Part shown: in pieces, positions 32,001 through 44,111 of the stretch
Layout of the letters: every line of letters begins with the position of its first letter
Numbering within the stretch: the stretch's first letter is position 1
Program-made: the position numbers and the translations under genes
The notes under the pieces: model-generated
The model's database searches: none
What the model was told of the DNA's origin: nothing
What the model saw: only the letters and a program-made list of their open reading frames with translations
Source of the DNA: Chlorops oryzae
Lineage: Eukaryota > Arthropoda > Insecta > Diptera > Chloropidae
NCBI GenBank assembly: GCA_020466095.1
Contig: CM035809.1
Location: forward strand, 20,128,430 to 20,192,429
DNA: 64,000 nt
Reading direction: 5' to 3'

Positions 32001-34777
32001 AACATGAAAATATTTCATCTTTCATTTCAATGTCGCTGCCACAGATCAAGAGGCAACTTGTTTTTAAATAAAAATCTCATAAAATTGATCGCTTTCCATT
32101 TAAATTATTTGTTTTGCAGTTGTCGTGCCCGAGACAAAGAAACGACGGCTTCAGCACTTTTCTGTGCCAGACGAAAAAAATTTCATCTTTCTGAAGGAAT
32201 TCTTCCGAGAATTTTGCTAAATTATGAAACAAAAATTCATGTAGGCGAGATTAAGGCACTTTCTCTGAATTTTTGCGCAACATAAAATCCAGCAGACCAT
32301 GACTAAAGACTTTCTATTGGCCAGTGTCGCAGATTAGGGACCATACAACAAATTCTCGGCTCTTTAAACAGAAGAAATGTCCAAAAGATAAGCAAAAATG
32401 CATGTCCCCTTTTTACACAATACATCTACGCTACTGCTTTGCGTGAAAAACTAAGAAAAACTTTTAAATATTTTCCACAAATTTATTTTTTAAGCAAATA
32501 GAAATTTATTTCCTTTTGACATTAATTAATGATTTAAAATTTTTCTCTTTTCCGAAAATAAATTCCTGAGGCTTCTTCAGTAATCCCAGAGACATTTATG
32601 TATAAACACACCTATAATCTGTTGCAGACACATCGCCCGTTCAACAAAATCGCTCAGCTTTATCAAAACCAATCGATATTCCACTTTCTGGACCGCCCAC
32701 AGAGGCGGGTTTATTCCTTTTCTTCGGCGTCGCATCCAAAATGTGTCCGAAAGCGTTCTGTCGTCGTTGTTCCCTCAATGGCGTTCGCTTTTCGATTTAC
32801 TTTTCGGACGGACAACAGAAAATATGAATGGAAGCTCAAGTTTCCACAGCAGTCACCGAATCCACATCTCTGCAACAAAGTCAACTCACATTAAAGACCT
32901 GACGAGGAACACGTTCCGCTGAGAAAGCATTTTTTCGAGAAGAAAAACATTTCACGAAGTTCTGTTTTCGTTTCGTTCAAAGACATCTGGACACCGAGAA
33001 TCGTCGGAACTTTTGACTGTCGATCTGTGTCAGAATAATGAATGCAATCAAGAAGAAAAGTGAGAGGTCAGCCAGTCATAGACCATTTCGAAGCGGAAGA
33101 AACGATGGGCAATGCGTTTTCTATCGCATGCGAGATAAAGTATGAGAATTTTGGGATTTCAATAAACGAAAATGACATTTTCAATCCCCAAATGAGGTCA
33201 AATTCGGCTTAAAGAATTGAAAATGAGGTTTTAAAAAGAATTTTGAATGAGAACTTATTTAGGATGGAAGTGATAGATTGTGGGAAATCAATTTCTTGAT
33301 TCCCTTTGAAACATTTTTGTGTCATTGTCGCTTAGCCGAGAGTCTGAAAAGTTTTTGGAAAATCACAAAAATTGTTTTCAGTCATCCTCAATGAGTTGAA
33401 CCTATTTTCTCATATAAGTCCCAAAAATTCTTACCCCACAAGAGTATTTAATGCCATCGAACAGTGGGAACAGGCCTTAAGACTCAGCTCCCAAAAGCAA
33501 TGAAACTTTCGGGCGAAACTTCGAGTTGCTTCAACGCATTTCAATGCTCACAAAAGTGGCACAAATATTGAGTTACGAATCCTTCTTGTTTGCTCTTGTT
33601 TCGGTTTTTCGTTGTACATTTCACTTTCCGTACATTTTCCGGCCCATCACAGCGGGAGAAGTGAAGCACTCGAAAGTTTTTGTCGCATGCCATTTTTCTT
33701 TTCTTACTGAGTGGAATATTTCCTTTGAAAAAGGAACCAGCTCAGTAGGTGAGAGTTTTTGAAAGTAAGTGGGGGACTCCGTGCATCGCTTTAAGGTCAA
33801 TTTAAGAATCATAAATGACGAAAAAAATATTCTAAATTGTTAAATTTATGTACTTCTATTTAAACAATTAATTTTTTAACTGATAAATGTCTCTATGACC
33901 TCATCAAGGCGCCGCGTGAATCATCGCTACCTGCAGCGATTTTGTCTAAATGCTTGAATAATTAAGACGCAGTGAGTGCCTAGCTTTGAGGCAGATATAC
34001 AGATATGGAGGCTTGTTTCAATTTTGGAAGACTTTGAAACGTGATCTGAATACAAAACTTTGGGTAAAAGTGTCAAATTGAGCGAAGATTGATTGCGGTT
34101 TGAGTTGGACGAATGGCTTAAAAGGGAGCCACATCCGCTCAAGTCGAATGAGGTGAAAGAACTCAGACAAACAATTCACTCAAGCTGAGTGGCCATTGTT
34201 TAATGGTTGGCCTCATTTTTTTTAGGTCCATTTATAACAAATTAATTTTTTGTTTACATTTTATGAAGTTTTCTATTTTATTTTATTTAATTTGAAAGCA
34301 ATTTAGGCAATTATTGTTAGTCGCTTTATGGAATTTTATTTCGAAAATGTTCGATGAATGGACAGAGAAGGACGAACAAGACGAAAGCGCCGCAGAACAA
34401 GTGCACTGAGGTGTTACGGACGCCACATTCATTTGTTTGAGTGCACTTATGCATTCCTAATTGAATGGAATTTAAATGTTCATGCATTTTTGGGAAAATA
34501 TATTCAAAACTAAATGAATTTCAATCGATGAATTCGAGCCAACGAAAATTCATAATTGAATGACTGCGTTGCTTTTATCAAATTTGCAAAAGGTAAATTT
34601 AATTGAAATCATTCGCAAATTGTTTTTGTAAATTTTAAGGTAAATTGAAATAGAACAAAATGACTGCAATAAAGCATTATTTCTATTTGCCTTCAATTAA
34701 TTAAATTTGAATTCTGAAAACTATTTCAAACAATTCGAAAATTGACGTTTTCTGTTTTTGAAGATCTTAAGCCTCTT

Positions 34778-34829
34778 ACTCAGAGCGAAGAGTATTTAAT
34801 ATATAAATTAAATACTCTTTGCTCAGAGT
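34778..34829. repeat. Short hairpin, 23-bp arms
   Basis: ACTCAGAGCGAAGAGTATTT (plus AAT) and its reverse complement, with two mismatches, are separated by only about six bases (ATATAA). It could form a tight hairpin or cruciform. Not recognised as a known microRNA. Confidence 0.65.
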
Positions 34830-36751
34830 CAATCTTTGTTCAAATGTTGCCATAGTATGAATATGTTGGGATGATTTTATTGGGATTTTATTAGAATTTA
34901 TAAATGCTTTGTGAACATGCAATTGAAGGGCATCATGTGAGTACAAATTTAAGTACTTATGTAAAATAATTTAAATTATACTCTGAAGCAAGAGGGAAAA
35001 AATATTGAAAAAATACTTTAAAGCTGCTAAGCTGACTAGAAATATTTATTTACAGTCGACTTAACCGGTTCTCTTCCAAACAAATACGAAAAAAAAGAAT
35101 TTAAAGTTGAAGAAAAATAAACAAAACGCTGTCAATTAAGAAAAGACATTCGCAACACATCAGCTACATGAGTCAGTGGTAAAGTTGGAGTATGTTGCTC
35201 AACACAAAGCGCTCCCTCAACATTAACTCTGCAGCATGCTGCAGTAGAAAATATTATTTTTAAGCTTTTCGAATACACCAGCAGCACTTCAGGCGATCTT
35301 TTGATTTATTGTTTTAATATTGTTTTTTATTTTCAAATGAGTGAGAAACAATTTAAGCCAAAAGAAAAATATCTTTGGCTTAAAGTTATTTTGTCCTTAC
35401 CCTTAAGCGATGATAATTCTTTTTCGATGTTGAATTTTAATGTGTCTTTTTTGCGTTATTTTTGGAAAGCTAATCACAATTTATTGGCTTTTATCTTCTT
35501 GAATAACCTTTAACAATTCGATATTCTATGCGCACATTTTCACGGTGCAATTTATGTTCAATTTTGTAACATTTTCACAGAATCATAACGGGTGGTGGCT
35601 CTTGAAGTAGGCGTACGAAACCAGTAATAACAAAGAAAACGTGACACCATCGAATACGAAAATTAATATCGATGAGTGACAATGAACTGCGTTGGTAGTA
35701 ATATGGAAAAAAAACTGGTTTTTACCTTTGACAAAAATAAATAACTCGTTAAATAGGTAAAACCATAATATTCAATTTTATCTTTCAGGTTTTTTTTTTT
35801 TGGATATAATTAATGATCTTGATAATAGAAAATTAATCAATTAATCAAAATGTGACTCTACACACCATATATCTTTTTTTATTCACTCAAAACACGAAAA
35901 ATTTTCTTCACCAACAAATTCTAAGCACACCCGCCAACAAAACTCATTCTGAAGCCGGCCAAAAGCGAACTGCTGGTGTCTTACTTTGCTCAACTTGTTG
36001 CCTCAACATCTATGAAGTTAAAGAAATTGCTTGAACTGCCATCGAACATCAAACAGGTTTGACGTTTGAGATATTTAACGTTCGCAATAATATATCCGAT
36101 TTAGTAGTTTTAAAAAATTCGAAAAAGGTAGATTTTTATGGTTTAAACTTAATGCAATAAAAACATGTTGCTTCGGCAGAGAGATGTTGCTTTGGCGATT
36201 TCGTTTGCTAGTGAACTTAGACGGCTTCTTTGCTTCCAATCTCGATTCTTATGGGCAAGAGGATTAAGAAATTTTTGAGAATAATCACAAATAATGAAAT
36301 TCATGTTATAAATTAATTATTTTTCCTTATGAAGATTTATATTTGACATTAGAAATTATTGTAATTGTTATTGGAGCTGCCCACTAAATCCACTTCATAT
36401 GCTTAAAATGGACTTTCGTGAATATTTTTCTAGATATCAGGACACTCTTTGAAACAATTTATTTGCAACTTTATTTCTTTAAAGCTTTATATTTCCAATT
36501 TAACGCGAAAAATCTTCTCACAAGAAACCAACTCAATAATTTTTCTTTGATTTTTCTCTTCCATAAAAGAATTCTCTTCGAAGCGTAGCAATTTTTTCGG
36601 CTCTTTACAGAGTTTCCTCTGCTTGACGGTTAGACTTCCCTCTTCTAATTAACTTTTAATCAACATTTCTTAAGAACAAATTACAATTTTTGCTTTTAAC
36701 GTAAATTCTCATTAGAAATAGTGCACAGTATTTCAGTAGAAAAGCACCGAA

Positions 36752-37670
36752 ATGGATATTAGAGTCGCTATAATATTCATGGCAACTGTCTGCAGTTCAT
36801 ATAAAATGCAATTCTGGGTAGGTAGACTAAAAAACAATATACCCTAAAGAAGAGATATATTCATAGGTATGGTAAAAAACTCTCATCCTCTAGCGGCAAG
36901 ATTATATTGGTGGATCATATGCACGTCCACGTCAATTTCCATGGCATGTTGTTCTTTGCAAGCAGCCCTACGAAGATGCCGTCTGCAGTGGGGCATTGCT
37001 TACAAATAAGCACGTTGTCACCGCATCGACTTGTCTTGTGAATTTGGCGAAAATCTATTTACGATTTGGCTCATTGTCTCTGTACGATCGGAAAGCGCAA
37101 CTAATGTCCTCCGAGGAATTCCACATACATGATGCGTCGCTTACAGCGATTGTTGTGCTACCAGAAAGTCTAAAATTTAGTCCAACCATTAAATCGATTA
37201 AATTGCCATCGAAGAATTTGGAAGTAGCTAGTGGTGATAATTTTACAGTCAGTGGCTTTGGTTTGGTCTGGCGTCCCAGGCGGGACATTAGAAAATACAT
37301 GCCTCAATATCGTTTAAAATATGGACAAATATCGGCAATCGCACGTATGGACGTATGTTCCGGCGATCGGAATCGATATAAAATGTGTGCTAAAGGTTTG
37401 AATAATCGAGCTGGCGGAATTTGTGGCGGCGATAAAGGATCGCCTGTGATCGGAAAAGATGAAAAAGGACATCGAACTCTAATTGCCATTCAGACTCAAT
37501 ACTCTTGGTTTTGTAAATTCGATGAAAGCTCATTGACATACACGATTATTGAGAGATTGTTGGATTGGTTTACGGAGACCTTGAAAATACCTATTGAGAT
37601 CCCCGTAAAAGCCGACGGAGGCACGGAAGGCGACGATGAGAATGACGACGACTATTTGACAGAAGAATAA
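36752..37670 (+). CDS. Serine protease homologue 1 (catalytically dead)
   Basis: Exon 1 36752-36817 encodes a start and a hydrophobic signal-like segment; exon 2 36894-37670 begins RQDYIGGSYA and includes the stop. Together 280 residues, split by a 76-base phase-0 GT-AG intron. The fold is chymotrypsin-like (S1A): IGG at the domain start, QFPWHV, and three disulfide pairs retained (AVCSGAL with TASTC; MDVC with KMC; GGIC with WFC). The catalytic residues are gone: His57 is Thr in TASTC, Asp102 is about Leu before TAIVVLP, and Ser195 is Lys in GGDKGSP. The usual basic activation bond before IGG is also absent. The protein ends in an acidic tail (EGDDENDDDYLTEE). Expected to be secreted and non-proteolytic. 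Known insect SPHs act as cofactors or regulators in immune and clotting cascades; the role here is unknown. AATAAA follows the stop at once. Confidence 0.88.
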
Positions 37671-37689
37671 AAATAAAAGTTTGTTTTAT

Positions 37690-40339
37690 GTTGGAATTTA
37701 TCTCGCATTTGCTTTCATGACTTAAAATTTTTTTTAGCCCTCAATATATTATTTTATTTCACTTTTTCTATAGCTAGGGCAACAGAAAATATTGTCGTTC
37801 GGCGCCTAAAGGTATGCATTCGAGTATTTAAAAACCAAACCCTTATGAACCAAGCCAAACTCCAAGGAAGGGAGGAATGCGGGTTTTGAGCAAAGATTTG
37901 TGGGAGAGAACATATGAACTCGATTGTAAATTAATCTTGACCGGGAATTTTTCCCCCTAGAAATTTTTCACCGCGAAAAAAAGGAGGTATTCTCCAAAAT
38001 TCGTTATACCTAAGAGGTCAGAATGTTAAAGGACTAATTAGGCTTAAAATTCCGAATTTTCAATCCCTCTCGTTTTAATGAAAACTCCAGACTTCATTCT
38101 AGAATTCGATTTCACCAGAAATAGTCGACTAAATAATTACAGTGAGTTTTCTTTTTTTCTGAATTCAAGGAAAAAACTCCTAAACCTTTTACTGATCCGC
38201 AAAAAAAAAAAAACATACTTTCAAATTTTTGTCAACTTCTGGTAAAAATCCTCTAGGATAATTGTTTTTGTATTTTGAAAATGTGGTTAAGAACAACGTA
38301 CAAGAATATTCTTGTCTTCAGATTTTGTCAATTCTATCGGTAATAATATTTCGAGAATCTTATTGCTGGACATGAGCCCAAGAAAGGGTAAAAAATCAAA
38401 ATTTAGGTTTTTCAATTTACAAGAGATTTTTTGGCATTATATCATTATTTGTAATTTAAGTAAATTTGAGACAGAATTAATTCCCTCAATTTGTTGCAGA
38501 AACTGCAAATTTTTAGGGGGGCTTTTCTAAAGATGGGCCTTACTCATCAAAAGATGTAATAATATTGCTTTGCAAAAAAACTTTCCGAAAAAAACTCTTT
38601 AATCTAAATATACATTCCGGGATACATGACAGTTATATGAATCGTCTGTAAAGTACCGATCAGTTCCTTTTGCGAAAAATTCAACATTGTCTGCAATTTT
38701 ATTGAAAAAAATAAATTTTTATGTAACGTAGTTTGGATTTACGATTTATGTTATGTTCCCAACGACAAACGCCTTCAGTTCCCATTTAAATTAAATTGGC
38801 CAAGTGGCAACTTGAAAAAAATTTGGATATAATTTTTCGGTAAGCTTTAATAAAGGGCAGTTCAATGCATTCGGAGGAAATGTTTCAAATAAATGGAAAT
38901 TTATGCAAATTGGAAATCCTTTTGGCTTTAACGATGCTTAATCCGTTTCAGTGGGATAACAGTAATTCATTCTTGGATTGGATTATAATTCGTTTAGTAA
39001 GCATATTTTTTATAAAAAAAACTAAAATTTTAAAAAATAAAAATTGGCATGAGAGATGACCCAATATAAAAAGTTGCCACATAATTAAACGGATTATGGC
39101 AACGCTGTAAAAAATTTAAAAAAATTATGTTTTGGGAATTTCCTTAGAGATAGGGTTAAAAGACAAAATTTGATTATAATAAGCCTTCGGTACAAAAATT
39201 TTTGATTTGGGGTGGCAGAGCTAAAAATAACAAGGATTCTGGGCAAGGTTGTTCAAGATAAATCTGCGATTGAACAGTTACGAGATTTAGCTAAAATAAG
39301 TGCGCAACTTAATTTTTGGCCCACTTTTTGAGACCGATTTAAAAACGAAAACGAGCCAACTTGACTAAACTAAGTATGAGGCATTGCTAAACTCAAGTAC
39401 TATCAGAATGTGCAGTCAAATCTTAGGGCACAATTTCGTGGTTACACTGTGTAGCCTATGAATTCTTTTATTTCATCGTACGTTGGCTGTTGAGGGGAAT
39501 CAAAATAGTTTGAAGAGCAAAAAAGATTCATTTTGATCGAATGACAGAAAAATGTAAGCAATTAAAGCATTTAATGGTTTAATGCAAATGCTTTTAAAAT
39601 AAAATGAAATTCCACTAATGAGCGTGGATGATAAAAGAATGCCTTCGAAGGGCATATCCTTATGCCATTTAGCTCCTGCACAGTTGCAAGGTGAGTGTGC
39701 AAAATTACTTAATTGCATAAAATTTTACGTAAAAGAATGAAAAACAAAATGTTGCAACATTTTTCCATGCCTTTCCGAAAACATTTTCATCAAAAGTGAG
39801 AATGCACGCGCGATTCTCAAATGAAGAATTATGAAAGCGCGTTCAAATTTATTAAATTTCTTCTGCACTTTTCCTTCCACGCAAATGCATTCATATGTAT
39901 GAGTGAATGAAAAACAAAAAGAAGCAACGGAAAATGTAATAACTTTTCACAGGCAGTGAGAAATTTTTAAATTTTATAGTGGAAAATGTGTGGAATATTA
40001 ATGTGAAGACATTTTTTGTGTGAGCTCCGAGGTCGTTTGCTGCATAAATAAAAAGTTCAAGTGCGAAATACCTTCGTGAATACCGAGTTGAAGTATGCGA
40101 AGAATGGGTTCCTATTTTTACTCATTCTTTCATATAAATTAAAGTTTTTTTGAAACGGTCGAACGATAATGGGGCTACGACTAAAAAACATTGACGAAAA
40201 TTCGCAAAACCTTTCTTAGCGGATATTTAAAAAACGCGAGCTAACTTTCAAATTTTACGCATATATTGAGATTCAGCGAAACAAATACTACAAAAAAAAA
40301 TTGGTTTCAAGTCAAAGGCATTTTTATTGTTGAGCAGTG
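37690..40339. other. Spacer, no gene seen
   Basis: AT-rich intergenic DNA between protease homologue 1 and the hairpin array. Short frames have no recognisable content. Confidence 0.45.
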
Positions 40340-40845
40340 TAATTGGTCTGTTCTCCAACTGCCCAAAACTGCCCAATTTTTTGAAAACTGTATGAAAATT
40401 TGGCAGTTTTTGGCAGTACTGGAACAGATCTTTTTATCTTTTACGAAACTGCCCAATTTTTTGAAAACTGTTTGAAAATTGGGCAAAATTTGGCAGTTTT
40501 GGGCAGTACGAGAACATACCTTTTATTAAAATAATAAGTCTGTTCTCCTACTGCACGAAACTGCCCGAAACTGCCCAATTTTTTTAAAACTGTATGAAAA
40601 TTTGGCAGCTTTGGGCAGTACGGGAACAGACCTTTTATTAAAATAATAAGCCTGTTCTCCTACTGCACGAAACGCCCAATTTTTTTAAAACTGTATGAAA
40701 ATTTGGCAGCACGGGAACATACCTTTAATTAAAATAAAAGGTCTATTCTCCAACTGCCCAAAACTTCCCAATTTTTTAAAAACTGTATGAAAATTGGGCA
40801 AAATTGGGCAGCTTTGGGCAGTTTCTTGCAGTACGGAAAGATATA
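40340..40845. repeat. Array of hairpin repeat units (locus 2)
   Basis: About five tandem units of 85-105 bases. Each has a left arm (CTGTTCTCCTACTGCACGAA then ACTGCCCAA), a loop with AAAACTGTATGAAAA, and a right arm complementary to the left (TTTGGCAG, GGGCAGTACGGGAACAG). TTTTATTAAAATAATAAG links successive units. The same unit is present at 700-1180 in inverse orientation. Arm lengths vary between units by loss of inner segments. Confidence 0.78.
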
Positions 40846-41148
40846 TAATAAAAGTGGGATTCATTCATCTTCGGAAACTTTACGAAACGAGAAATTTGTC
40901 ATTGAACTGTCAAAATTTATTAAAAAAAAATTTGGAAAAGTTACAGGGGCATTTTCAAAGCTGCATGAATTCTTATAAAAAAAAACTTTCCATCGCAGTA
41001 ATTTTTTGATGAATCAATGCCACAATTCTCGATAAATCTTGTCTACAATGACATGGACAATAGTCAATTTGCAAATTCAAAGATCTGACAAGTATTGTCA
41101 ATTTTTGTGGATATATACCCGGTATGTCTCACTTAAAAATTTTCCTTA

Positions 41149-41280
41149 ATATGCTTTCCAGACGTACAACGAAATCTCGAGATTTCAGAAAATTTTAGAA
41201 CAAATTTGACATTTGAAATCCAGGCGATTTCAATTTTGTTCTGAAATCCCGAGATTTCGATGTACGTCTGGAAAGCATAT
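41149..41280. mobile_element. 132-bp foldback element
   Basis: ATATGCTTTCCAGACGTACA and the bases after it (to about 41190) are mirrored at 41239-41280, with arms of about 42 bases and few mismatches. Each arm contains an inner palindrome (AATCTCGAGATT or AATCCCGAGATT). Probably a MITE; no target duplication established. Confidence 0.65.
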
Positions 41281-41592
41281 AAGACTTTTAAGCCCATGCC
41301 TTCGCTAAGAACCAGAAATTTCCCTTAAATTAGGGAAGTTCCCCTAAACTGCTAACAGCAAGTCTAGCAATAAAAATTCGCAATTAATTCTTTGTAAGCG
41401 TATCATTACAAAGTAACCGGTAATGTTGACATTGTCACGAGTTGCAATAATTTCGTGCAGCTCTAATTTTAATCAATTTTTTGTTTTCCGACATTTTTCT
41501 ATTTTCGCCTGTGAAAGCTTCTTTATTTCTCCACGTTGTTTTGGTGTGAAAGCTCGTCATTGATAATTGTACCGCAACAGATCATTTCAACA

Positions 41593-42462
41593 ATGCATTT
41601 TCACATTGCTCTGATAGCTTTTTTAGGAATTTTTGCCGTTGTTTCCAGAGCGCACAAATCGGTAAGATTTTTTAGATTTGTATTTATAACCGATTTATGA
41701 TACATTTTCCCCCGCGTCTAGAGGCAAGATTTTATTGGTGGGTCTTTTGCTAAGGCTAATCAGTTTCCATGGCATGTCATCATTTTGAAGCAAAATCTCT
41801 CCCAAGCCATCTGCAGTGGTGCTTTGATATCCGAAGTTTATGTCTTAAGCGTATCATCGTGTGTGCTAACTTTGAAAGAGATCTATCTCCGATTTGGATC
41901 CTTAACCCTTTACGATCCGAACGCATTAACGTTGAAGTCGTCGAAGTTCTACGAACACCTCGAGTCCACTGCACTGCTAATAATGCTGCCGAAATCGCTG
42001 AAATTCACCATAAAAGTACAACCCATCGAACTTAGTCCGATGAATTTAGCTTTTTCCGGTAAGGAGACTCTTCAAGTCAGCGGATTTGGGTTGGTTTGGA
42101 AACCGAGAGCTTCGATTCAAAAAGAACAAAAATCGTATCGTCTAAAGTATGGGAATATTTACGATATTGAAGAGATCAAATCATGTTCGGGTAAACGAAG
42201 TCAATATAAAATATGTGCCCGAGCACGGGATCCCAATGGAATTTGTGGCGGTGAGAAAGGATCTCCTGTTACTCTAAAGCCACGTATTGGAGGACCTATA
42301 CTCGTGGCTATTCAACTAATGCATACATCGTTTTGTGGACATGGGAAGAGCTCTTTGCCATATATACTTGTTGAACCGATATTAAGATGGATCACAGAAA
42401 CCACAAGGATAACCCTTTACGTTGAAGAGGGGAATTATCGTAGAGTTCATACATATTTGTGA
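41593..42462 (+). CDS. Serine protease homologue 2 (catalytically dead)
   Basis: Exon 1 41593-41661 encodes the signal peptide (MHFHIALIAFLGIFAVVSRA). Exon 2 41722-42462 starts RQDFIGGSFA after a 60-base phase-0 intron, giving 269 residues. It is the closest relative of homologue 1: shared QFPWHV, ICSGALIS, EIYLRFGSL and SGFGLVWKPR blocks, and the same intron position. The S1A fold cysteines are kept (AICSG with SSC; SC with KIC; GIC with FC). All three catalytic positions are replaced: His57 by Ser in SVSSC, Asp102 by about Thr before ALLIMLP, and Ser195 by Lys in GGEKGSP, where Asp194 is also Glu. The activation bond is not basic-IVGG-like. Expected secreted, non-proteolytic, of unknown partner. 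A competing frame over the 5' part is a shadow. Confidence 0.88.
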
Positions 42463-42611
42463 TGCGATTCGAGAAGAAAGATTAAAGGGAAAAAGAATTT
42501 TATGCAGCCAGCTCATATGATGATTTCTACATTAAATTGATGTTCTCCAGAACTAATACCGATCGTAGAGCGTCCTATGACATGTTTTTCTTCTCCTTCT
42601 TCTAGCGTGTT

Positions 42612-42726
42612 CTTACCCGGCGGGGTCCGCATGATTTGAATTTTTTCTCCATTTCCTTCTATCCACTGCATCCTCGATTCTTAACTCCGTTGCTTGGAGG
42701 TCCCTTTTCAAAATGTCTAGCCATGC
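42612..42726 (-). pseudogene. C-terminal scrap of an RTE-like retrotransposon
   Basis: On the minus strand, AWLDILKRDL is followed by DAVDRRKWRK and ends NHADPAG before a stop (TAA at 42614-42612). This W.D..K.DL ... A.DR..WR pattern is typical of the extreme C-terminus of RTE-type non-LTR polymerase proteins. Only about 38 codons remain. The fragment lies between protease homologue 2 and the relic of a further copy. Confidence 0.55.
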
Positions 42727-42954
42727 TATGACATGTTTATAGTTGCTGTATCTCGATTTTTAGGGAAAAGTTCAAGAGAAAAAAAATCCTTTGCTTTAGG
42801 TTAAGTTGAAGAGCATTCAATATTAGAGTTTATTAGAATTTTTCTGACTTTTATCTTTTTTTATTCATTCATGTTGTCGACATTTGATTTAAAATTAATT
42901 ATTTACTTACTTACTGCTGTCCTCCTCTCCTAATAGTGGAGCATAAGTCCTCCT

Positions 42955-43023
42955 GATTTGAAATTAAAAGAGGTCTATCTCAGATTTGGATCTTTGAATC
43001 TTAATGATCCTTTCCCACAATAG
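42955..43023 (+). pseudogene. Relic of a fourth protease homologue
   Basis: An open stretch reads DLKLKEVYLRFGSLNLNDP before a stop. It corresponds to TLKEIYLRFGSLTLYDP of homologue 2 (about 41868-41925) and to the matching part of homologue 1. No sequence on either side continues the similarity. This is a small remnant of another tandem copy that was deleted or eroded. Confidence 0.7.
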
Positions 43024-43266
43024 ATTCCTATTAAACCAATTTTCGGACATAATAAAATAATCAATTTTTTTTTTTTTTTTGGAAATCTAGCCATAATGCG
43101 CCCATAATTATTTTCCGTGTTGTCGCATATCTAATTCCCTTAAATACATTCGATTTTCGCTACTCAAAAAATATAATTAAAAAAATCCATTTAAAAAGAA
43201 ATGGAACGCAGCGCTAGACCCTCAAATAGTTGCATAATAGCGTTCTGTTTGGAGTGGAAAGTCAAA

Positions 43267-44111
43267 ATGCCCTCCAGACTTTTCATTTTACTTCAATTGG
43301 CAGCTTTCTTCGGACAAATCCAGCCGCTTAAAGTCGTAAGTTGATGAGAAATTTTTGAAAAAATCATTTCAAATGAATTATTTGAATCTCTTTTGTCCCC
43401 CAGAGAGGTCGAATTGTCAATGGAAATACAGCGATCTATGGACAATTTCCTTGGCATGTTCTGTTGAAAAAGCATGCAGCCTCGAAAGCGATCTGTGGTG
43501 GCTCTATAATTTCCACTGAATGGATACTTACTGCTAGTGAATGCTTAAAGAATTCCGCATCGGTGTTCCTAATGATCGGTGGTATAACTTCAAATGATTC
43601 AAATGCCTTGAGTATGACATCATCGATCCTCTATATGCACTCATATCTAAATGTTGCACTGATCAAGCTACCCAAGCCACTCACATTCGACGAACGGATT
43701 GATGCTATAGATTTGCCGATGGATAATATAAAAAATCGGAATATGACTGGAGAAATCGCCGAACTATCCGGTTTTGGGTATAGCGGAGATGCCTGGGAGG
43801 ATCATATAATCGATCGATTGAAATATACGACGGTTCGTTTGACTGATATTCACGATTGTAAGACGTGGGACGAATTTGATTTTGTCTGTGCTAAAAATGA
43901 GAAGCCCACCGGAACTGTCTGCGACGGGGATATGGGAGGTGCAATGGCATGGTATGATGATGGAGGAAGGCCTATACAAATCGCTGTGATCACGAGTACT
44001 CCGAAATTTTGCGATTGGCCAAATCCAATACTTTTCGTTAGAGTAACATCTTTACTGGATTGGATTAAGGACTTGACTGGTGTGGGTGGGGGAGAGAAAT
44101 ATATAATTTGA
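43267..44111 (+). CDS. Serine protease homologue 3 (catalytically dead)
   Basis: Exon 1 43267-43335 gives a signal peptide (MPSRLFILLQLAAFFGQIQ). Exon 2 43404-44111 begins RGRIVNGNTA after a 68-base phase-0 intron; the total is 258 residues. It retains a trypsin-cleavable RIVNG activation site, unlike homologues 1 and 2. The disulfide cysteines are present (AICGGS with ASEC; DC with FVC; TVC with FC). The triad is lost: His57 is Glu in TASEC, Asp102 is Asn in NVALIKLP, and Ser195 is Met in GDMGGAMA. It is more diverged than homologues 1 and 2 from one another but shares the intron position and orientation, so the three form one tandem family. A zymogen-like cut could still change its shape, as in known cofactor SPHs (inference). 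Confidence 0.88.

Larger units (their letters stand above)
24770..36740. other. Twelve-kilobase stretch with no recognised gene
   Basis: Many short frames occur on both strands, but none shows a known domain, signal peptide plus splice pattern, or strand-consistent coding. GT/CA runs occur near 26950 and 30015, and a GA run at 29041-29083. The GC content is locally higher between 26 and 33 kb than in the repeat blocks. It may be intergenic or intronic sequence of a large gene lying outside the window; this cannot be decided here. Confidence 0.4.
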
